Positions 49,700 to 55,814 of a stretch of 55,814 bases of DNA are shown in pieces. The notes below the pieces were generated by a model, which saw only the letters and a program-made list of their open reading frames with translations, ran no database searches and was not told the DNA's origin. Position 1 is the first letter of the stretch; each line of letters starts with the position of its first letter. The translations under genes were made by a program, and so were the position numbers. This stretch comes from Prorocentrum cordatum (lineage: Eukaryota > Sar > Dinophyceae > Prorocentrales > Prorocentraceae): positions 155,694 to 211,507 of the forward strand of contig CAUYUJ010017904.1 of NCBI GenBank assembly GCA_963575745.1, read 5' to 3'.

Positions 49700-49840
49700 G
49701 TGGCAGGAGTGGAGGCGGAGGCAGAGGCGGAGGTGTTGGAGGAGGAGAAGGAGGATGAGGAGGATGAAGCGAGGAGGATGAGGGAGGAGCAGCAACAGAA
49801 GAACAGGAGGAGGGAGGGAGCGAAGGAGGGAGGGAGGGAG
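49700..49840. repeat. GGA-rich tract after array copy 3
   Basis: GGA, GGC and GGAT units, in the same relative position as after array copies 1 and 2. Confidence 0.9.
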
Positions 49841-50714
49841 GCATCGTGCATGCGGGATTTGGCTGTAGGCGCGAATGGGAGGACATATTCTGTACCGCCT
49901 TTGGGGCAGAGTGGCGTTTGAGACGCGACAGGTTGAGACGCGACGGGTGCGATTCATATGCGTCTTGGAATAAGCGTTTTGACGAATGTACACCTTTGAT
50001 TTACACGCAGTGGCTGCTCCCGAAGCGTGGCCGACGGTCACAGGGCGTCCACGCAGACAGCCCGGCCGGCCTCAACAAACGGAGAAAGATTCGTCATCGT
50101 GGCTTGGATGGGTGCCCGGGTCAACATGGGGAAGAACCGCCTATCGTTGAGTTTCACCGTGTATGCAATTACTTCGCTCTCGTGGTAGACTGCACATTTT
50201 CAGTTGAAGTGGCATGCGGGCGCGTGCCGTTGAATACACCCGGGCGCACACTGGCGCTTGAAAGCATCATCGGCCAGATGCTCAAGTTGATTGCTGCGGG
50301 ATTGCCTTTGGCGTCTGGGGCGGGGGATCCCATCTGATGGCACCGCCGCGAGCACAACCGCATCGTTCATGTTATTGTTGATTACGCCGTGGGTGTAGGC
50401 ACTGGCTGGCGGAAAGACGCCTCGCCAGCCATGGAAGATCTGAACGCGCTCGAAACCAAAGTCACCATTCATCTTGATGAGGGGGGGGGACACGCGCAAG
50501 CTCCTGCCCAGCCGGGGCCTGGTTCCCGAAGCGGTGGTCTTGCGCGACGGCCGCCGCCACATTTTCTCTATCGCTACGAGCGGCACGTCCACACATCCGC
50601 CTGCTTCATCTTTCGCTGCAGGAGCCATAGCCTTAAGGGCGCCGTTGTCTCGATATCCTGGCTGATCCATCGTGGCTTCGAGGCAAAACACGGCAGAGTC
50701 CAGCTGAACGTTTG
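49841..50714. other. Unique region with competing open frames
   Basis: Plus frame 49846-50337 (for example CNYFALVVDCTFSVEVACGR) and minus frame from the gap to 50200 (for example GDFGFERVQIFHGWRGVFPP, then GVINNNMNDAVVLAAVPSDG) are both protein-like. One is probably a genuine exon cut by the assembly gap. Neither resembles a family I know. Confidence 0.35.
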
Positions 50715-50814
50715 NNNNNNNNNNNNNNNNNNNNNNNNNNNNNNNNNNNNNNNNNNNNNNNNNNNNNNNNNNNNNNNNNNNNNNNNNNNNNNNNNNNNNN
50801 NNNNNNNNNNNNNN
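50715..50814. other. Assembly gap, 100 N
   Basis: Exactly 100 N. The right edge is a CCT repeat, which probably caused the gap. The real length is unknown. Confidence 0.99.
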
Positions 50815-50830
50815 CCTCCTCCTCCTCCTC

Positions 50831-50851
50831 CTCCTAGCCATTTTGCACCGA
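50831..50851 (+). other. Spliced-leader-like 11-mer at the LINE-3 5' end
   Basis: TAGCCATTTTG is identical to an internal 11-mer of the dinoflagellate spliced leader. About 15 of 21 positions match overall, and the last bases (CACCGAG) fit poorly. It sits just after the CCT run and 90 bases before the ORF1 start, the place expected for a leader copied with a trans-spliced element RNA. Confidence 0.35.
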
Positions 50852-50932
50852 GCCGCCTTTGCGCTTGCAGAGAGGCGGGGCGGCGCTGGAGAGCGCCAAC
50901 TTCAAAGTGGCACTGCGCTCTCGAGCCGATTT

Positions 50933-51780
50933 ATGGCCCCACGATCCAAGTCGCGGGATGGAGGCTGGGCTTGCAGCGGTTGCAAAGCTCGGAACGGGGC
51001 AGGCTACGACTTCTGCCGGAAGTGCTGGAAGGTTCGAGACTCCGCGAAGACCACGAACCACGGTGCGACCAGCACCCAGGACGATGCTGACGCCGACGAT
51101 GCCACCAAAGCTAAGCTCAAGAAGTTACGGGTGCGCCTGGCAGAACTACGAAAGCATGCGGAGGACCCAGACTTGGCAAAGCACGTCCAGGGCAACATCG
51201 ACATCGCGCAGAAGGAGGTCGATGAGTTGCAGGCAGTTGTCGACAACAGCAGCGACATCCCTCGCTGTTTCTCGGAGTGTAAGCTCGTACGAGAGATGAA
51301 CAAAACGCAGGCACAGCGGGAGCGCACCCAGGAGCGCGTCGAGAAGCTGGAGGAGGAAATCAAGGAGGCCCAAGAGAAGCTTGAGAAAGAGAAAGCACTC
51401 TTGGCCAGGCAAGGTGAGAAGCTACAGAAGCAGAGAGCCCGCATCGAGGGGCCCAGCGCGCCCAAGGCAGGCAAGGGCTGGGGAGCGGCGGCGCCCTTCC
51501 TGGAACAAGCGAAGAAGTGTCTGCGCGAGCAGGAGACAGACACCAAGATCGCCGAAGCCCTCAAGCACGCGAAGCAGCAGCACACCGTCGAGGAGGAGCG
51601 GGCTGCCGCGGCAGCAGCGGCAGCAGCCGCCAAGAGGGAGGCCGACGCAGCCCGCGAGGCCGCCCAGGACAAGCAGCAGAGGACCAAGCGCAGAGCCGAG
51701 GAGGAGATCAAGCAGGCGTTGTTTCGTTCCCCCAGAAACGGCCGACTCGGCGCAGATCACCAAGATCATGCCACGAGGCG
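50933..51780 (+). CDS. LINE-3 ORF1: RanBP2-type zinc finger and coiled coil
   Basis: ATG 50933 is chosen because it directly precedes the finger (MAPRSKSRDGGWACSGCKAR) and matches the short basic leader usual for such ORF1 proteins; an earlier in-frame ATG at 50843 is possible. The finger has W-x-C-x2-C-x10-C-x2-C spacing (CSGCKARNGAGYDFCRKC, 50969-51022), a likely RNA-binding module. Residues from about 60 to 260 form a charged helical stretch (LVREMNKTQAQRERTQERVE, EAQEKLEKEKALLARQGEKL) ending in an Ala/Lys/Glu block. Around 51730 the plausible protein moves to another frame (PPETADSAQITKIMPRGAAG), so the stop at 52183 is not the natural end. Confidence 0.7.
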
Positions 51781-53400
51781 CGGCTGGGGACCCGAGCACC
51801 TTGTTGAACCACAGGCCCCCATCTTCTTCTCTCTTCCTCTGGCTGGCTGGCACGCAGCCAGAAACATCGCTTCACCATCAGCAAGAGTAGTGGACGGCCC
51901 CGCCGTCATCCCTGACAAAGAGCGAGGGCAGGGCAGGGGTTCAGCGCAATCAGCGCGAACCCCACTGGCACGCTGGAGCGCGCCATGCGGACCACCAGGT
52001 ACATGCGCAGGTATCACGCGGGTATGGCGGAGGAGCTGCAGGCCAACGAGCACAGCATCTCCTGCGTCAGCCAACGGATGCAGAAGGAGGGCTGGAGGCT
52101 GTGCAACGTGCCGAGCGTCCGCACCGCGCGGGGGGGCTGGAGAGCGCAGCTGCTCCTGGCAACCGTGCGGCCAAACAGCATGAGCTACGTCATGGGGCCC
52201 GACGCGAGGGGCGACCCGCCCTGCGAGTCCAAGGGCGGCCCGGCGAAGGGCAGGAGAGGCTATGGCGCAAGGAGGGGGGCACCGCAGGGCGCGGCGCACC
52301 TCTGGGACAGCCGAGGGCATCCCGCGGGAGCTTCACCACGGCCGCCGCAGGGGCGGGGAAGCACTGGATCCAGGGCGGTTGACGCCGACATGGACCCAGC
52401 AAAGCTACAGCACATAGGGGAGTGAACAACAGGATGGAAAGGGTCATCGTGTTCGGAACACCTTCGCGCGGCTCGTGCATCGGGGGGGGCACGGTGCCGC
52501 GACCACTTCATCATGGGCAACACGTACGAGGAGCACCCCAGGCAGCACCTCAACTACGTCGGCCAGGTCGGGCAAGAGGGCAAGGGCCACCTGGTTTGCG
52601 CCCAGAACAACGCCAAGGGCATCCTTGGGAAGGACATCAGCGAGCCGCTCCTCGAGCGGGACTACCTAGCATGGCGCGCGGTGCCAAATCAGGAGGAGGG
52701 CAACGCAGGCGCCATGGACGAGCAGGAGAAATCCGACAACCTGGACGAGTTAAGCTACGCAGGACGCCGAGTCGAGGGGGACAACACGATCCTCCCAGAG
52801 AATACTCCTCGGCGGACCCCCGCTGTCCTCGGCCTCACGGCTTCGCAGGACTGCCCGTTGGTTGGGGCGGAAGCGGCGAGAGAGCGCCGCCGACCGACGG
52901 GGCGGGGGCGACGCACGGACATCGATTGGGGCAGGGTGGCGATCACAGCCGCCTGGGTCGACGCCGAGCACATCACTCAGAGAGGCTTGCACTACGTGGA
53001 CAGCGTGACCAAGCTCATGTGGGGGGCCAACCGCATGCCCTACGCGAGGCGTTGGGAGGCGGCCAACAAGCGAGCCCATGACTGGGCAAGCCGAGGGGGG
53101 TCGCGGGAACGCGCGGCACGGCCACAGGCCCTCTACTGCGAGGCCGCGCGGGCCGACGGGGACCTCCACGAGGGGACCTACTTCGGCCTGATCGAGTGCT
53201 TCGAGTGGGTTACTCAGCGGAAGGCACGGGAGGCGTCGCAGCGATGGGGCGCCAACACAAGCATCATGCGGACGGACCGCAAGATGTACAGCATAGGGCG
53301 GCACAGCGTCCTGGACGGGGCTACGCCGAGGGCGAGGCTGGGCAGCGGGGCATCGAGGCGGACAGCTGGCACATACCGTTCGGTCGCCAGATGGTCATCA
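51781..53400 (+). pseudogene. LINE-3 endonuclease/RT remains, heavily decayed
   Basis: Protein-like fragments appear in changing frames: MAEELQANEHSISCVSQRMQ (52024) with GWRLCNVPSVRTARGGW may be endonuclease. AEHITQRGLHYVDSVTKLMW (52966) and TYFGLIECFEWVTQRKAREA (53178) may be RT linker and fingers. No intact catalytic motif is visible and short GC-rich inserts interrupt the frames. Assignment rests mainly on position between ORF1 and the RT thumb. Confidence 0.4.
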
Positions 53401-54767
53401 TCCTCGAGCTGGACAGGCTGGCGTACCAGGTTTTCTGGGCGAACGCGCCCCTCTACGTCGGGGACCGTGCCGCGGCCACGCACGGCAGGCGCGAGCACGT
53501 CGGCGAGGGCCGCCCGCAGCCCATCGCGGCCGTGAGCTCCGGGTTCGAGACGGCCCTGGGCATGGCGGTCTCAAGCGGCACGGAGGCGAAGACGGTCACC
53601 CTGGCCTCCTCCGCTGCGGGGAGAGACCGCAACAACAAGAGGACCAGGTACCTCGGCGCGAGAGTAGTCAAGCACGAGAAGCACCTGGGAGGGACTGCAA
53701 CAGCATGCAGACGGAGTAGAGTGGCCGCCATCAACAAGCGGGCGCCGAAGTTTGCAGAGAAGAAGGCACGGGTGGCAGCCGTGCGCAGAGCGGGAGGAGT
53801 GACATGCAAGCTGGGCGGCTCGAGGCAGTTCGGCGACTACGCACCGCGGAGACGAGGGGGAATCAGCCTCACCAAGCTCAAGGACAACGGTGAGTACGAC
53901 ATGGATGACGGGGGCTACGGGTCCCGCCCTGGCGCGCCGAGGGTCCAGAGCATCTCGCGGGTGGAGATCTACGCGCGGCGGCAGGCGCCGCAGACAGGCA
54001 CCCCGCCCATGTTCATCCGCACCGACAGCCAGAACGTCGTCGACGGCGTGATGGCTGGACCGTCGTGGCTCGACAAGAGGAGCCACCTGCACCTCGACCA
54101 CTGGGAGTGCATCGTCCAGGCCATCGCAGAGTACGGAGGCCTGGGCCCACGCACCGTGCAGGTGCAAGAGCTGAAGGCCCGCGCGACGCGCGCCGAGCGA
54201 GCAGCAATCGGCTGCGCGCAGTGGGAGGCCAACAAAACAGCTGACCATGCAAAGCAGGGAGCTCTGTACCATACTCATCCAGTCTGGTGTAGAGAAACCC
54301 ACGTTCTGAAGTATCGGCGGGCTCGGGACATCCTGGAATTCGGAGCCTATGTAGGCAGCCTGGGCCATCACATTGTCGACCCTGAGCAGGGCTCGAGTCC
54401 GACGGATTCGAACCCCCCCGACCCCCCCTCCGTCTTCCTGGACTTTCCTGGGGGCCTGGGGGCGGTCGTGTGCGTGTGGGGTAGGGCCCTGGCGGCCCCC
54501 GACCCCCCCGCCCCGCCCCTGGTGGCTCTCCTCCCGTCTCGGGCCGTTCTGGACTGGGGGTGCACCAGGGTCGACAGGGGCCAGAGAGCGGGGCGCAAAA
54601 TCGTGACCCGTAGCATTCATGTTTTCTGCCGCAAGTGTGCCAGGTACGCCCGCGACAGGTGGGCGGGCCGTTTCTCCCCACGCAGCCCTGGGGCCCAAAG
54701 GGTGATCGGGGGTAGGCTGACACGGTTGTGGAATGGACAGCACCCTTCCACAAACCAGCCCCTGTAG
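53401..54767 (+). pseudogene. LINE-3 RT thumb, RNase H and C-terminal Cys motif
   Basis: The frame ending at 54767 is open throughout. It contains LYVGDRAAA (53451), which looks like a decayed YxDD catalytic box; then GTEAKTVTLASSAAGRDR and LGARVVKHEKHLGG (thumb/connection); then RNase H pieces FIRTDSQNVVDGVMAG (54011) and VQELKARATRAERAA (54162) with NKTADHAKQGALYHT (54232). The end IHVFCRKCARYARDRWAGRF is a Cys-rich C-terminal motif of the LINE-1 type. About 80 codons of Pro/Gly/Ala-rich sequence (54400-54590) separate RNase H from it. Confidence 0.6.
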
Positions 54768-55004
54768 GGGCTCTTGGAGCTGAGGGTCTGGCTCGGGGAC
54801 GGCCCGAAGCGGCCCGACGCTCCCACGGCACGAAAGCGTAGGCGGTCGTGATCCGTTTTGGCCCGCACTCGTCCGCACTCATCCTCCTCCTCCTCCTCCT
54901 CCTCCTCCTCATCCCCTTCCCCCCCCCGTTCCTGCGCGCACCTGCCTCGGGCCACGATCTGCGACCCCCCCCCCTCTAGGACGCCGCCCGAGGAGACCGG
55001 GGTC
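54768..55004. other. Short unique stretch with CCT run, no gene
   Basis: CCT units at 54882-54910, then unique sequence. Confidence 0.6.
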
Positions 55005-55395
55005 GGAGCACCGCGCCGCCTTGCCGATGGATCGACGATGCGCCTCGATGTGAAGTTCGACGATTCAGGGTTTGTTTCGATTCCTCCTATTCGATTCGAT
55101 TCGATGTCGATGGTTTCCGGTTCCGATTCGATTCGATTTCGAATTCCGATTTGGGCTCCGATTTCTCAATGGTCGCCTACTAGCCTGCCGACTTCCGCCG
55201 ATTCGATGTTTCCCTTTTTGGCTGCCGAAATCCGCCGGTCCAGTTCATTTCGATCGCCGATCCGACTTATCGGTTCGATTCTGGGTCCTCCTGACGACTG
55301 TTTGTTCACCGACGTCGCCGATGCTTCGCCGACGTCGGCGACGCGGAGCGATCCTCGGACCCCATCAGCTTGGACCCCATGTCTTCGGAGGCCTC
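55005..55395. repeat. Dispersed modules K-A, K-B and K-C, copy 2
   Basis: Module A: GGATCGACGATGCGCCTCGA then TGTGAAG (55029-55055). Module B: 55065-55295 with ACTAGCCTGCCGACTTCCGC (55179) and TTTCGATCGCCGATCCGA. Module C: GACGTCGCCGATGCTTCGCC (55306) with GGACCCCATCAGCTTGGACC (55347). The order A-B-C differs from B...A-C at 32.4-33.2 kb. Confidence 0.75.
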
Positions 55396-55560
55396 CGAGG
55401 GAGGGTGGAGGGTGGAGGGTGGAGGGTGGATGTGGGAGGGGGAGGGGGAGGGAGGTGGAGGAGGAGGGGGAGGAGGAGGAGGAAGAGGAGGAGGAGGAGC
55501 AGGAGCAGGAGGAGGAGGAGGAGGGATGGAGGGGGGAGGGGGGAGGGAGCGACGGCACCA
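55396..55560. repeat. GGA-rich tract
   Basis: GGGTGGAGGGTGGAGGGT units followed by GGA units. Confidence 0.95.
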
Positions 55561-55814
55561 CTTGCCCAGCGGCCCCCGGTCCCGGAGTGCCGGCGCTCGG
55601 CTCTGGGCCGAGCGGCCAGCAGGTAGTGCCGCGGGCCTGGTCGCCAGGGGGGGGGGGTTCACCACCTCCTTCGAGCAGTGGCGAAGCGTCCTGGCGTGGC
55701 CATAGGCCTACCAAACAATGTTCCAAGAGCCTTTTGTGTTTTCCACGAGATGTTCTCATAACACGTCTGGCTGTGAGTCTGTCTTGTGTCATCACATCGG
55801 GCTTATGTTCTAAC
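55561..55814. other. Unique end of window, no gene
   Basis: No feature recognised. An open minus frame (55795-55166) has no domain. Confidence 0.4.

Larger units (their letters stand above)
50815..54767 (+). mobile_element. LINE-3: non-LTR retrotransposon with RanBP2-finger ORF1
   Basis: Remnant of a third element, extending from a CCT run at the gap to the TAG at 54765-54767, with another CCT run at 54882-54910 beyond it. Order: ORF1 with zinc finger and coiled coil, weak endonuclease/RT remains with many frame changes, RT thumb, RNase H, and a C-terminal Cys motif. The C-terminal CRKCARYARDR block is the counterpart of the Cys module of LINE-1, so these two elements belong to related lineages, while LINE-2 differs. 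Confidence 0.75.

Noticed and set aside
54405-54430. GGATTCGAACCC resembling a tRNA T-arm (B box) on the minus strand
   Set aside because: No A box, acceptor stem or anticodon arm can be placed upstream on the minus strand. It lies inside the LINE-3 open frame.

Overview
Organism. The window looks like nuclear DNA of a dinoflagellate. It is GC-rich and crowded with long trinucleotide tracts (GGA/TCC, GAT, CAA, GAC). It carries three LINE-type retrotransposon remnants: one has a RanBP2-type zinc-finger ORF1, and two end in a cysteine-rich C-terminal module of a kind I associate with dinoflagellate LINEs. It also has a glutathione peroxidase gene with TGA exactly at the selenocysteine position, and an 11/12 match to the 3' end of the dinoflagellate spliced leader lies 73 bases before that gene's start codon. 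A Prorocentrum-like species is a guess from composition. One 100-N assembly gap is present (50715-50814). Without transcripts most introns and exon ends cannot be placed, and most long open frames here are by-products of stop-free repeats.

Layout. 1-4.5 kb: trinucleotide tracts around small GC-rich islands, plus a 123-bp foldback. 4.7-10.4 kb: minisatellites, an AT-richer stretch and a duplicated CAA/GAC repeat cassette. 10.4-20.5 kb: dispersed repeat families, including a composite 72/82-bp array present three times in the window, with a few candidate exons; a minus-strand exon at 19.8-20.5 kb is among the better supported. 21.6-26.5 kb: LINE-1, 5'-truncated inside its endonuclease, with RT, RNase H and a C-terminal Cys module, broken by one stop and one frameshift and bounded by GGA tracts. 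27.9-31.6 kb: LINE-2, a different RT lineage, split by an insertion of exactly 1000 bp with AAT at both borders and inverted repeats near its ends. 32.2-36.3 kb: foldback elements and dispersed modules around the glutathione peroxidase gene (33294-34232). 37-40.7 kb: a GC-rich open frame followed by arrays of an 11-bp G-run repeat family and a long-stem foldback. 42.1-45.2 kb: a 1.8-kb higher-order minisatellite (6-bp units in ~155-bp blocks) and further minisatellites. 46-48.4 kb: duplicated GGA-rich units beside a minus-strand coiled-coil gene. 48.9-49.7 kb: third composite array. 50.8-54.8 kb: LINE-3 (zinc finger/coiled-coil ORF1, decayed RT, RNase H, C-terminal Cys motif). 55.0-55.6 kb: second copy of modules also seen at 32.4-33.2 kb.

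How it fits together. There is no operon or multi-gene pathway. The window is an intergenic and transposon landscape with one convincing host gene, the selenocysteine-type glutathione peroxidase. It is intronless as far as visible and has a spliced-leader-like 12-mer upstream, which fits a gene copied back from trans-spliced mRNA. The rest is at least eight dispersed repeat families seen two or more times in 56 kb, several of them foldbacks resembling MITEs.
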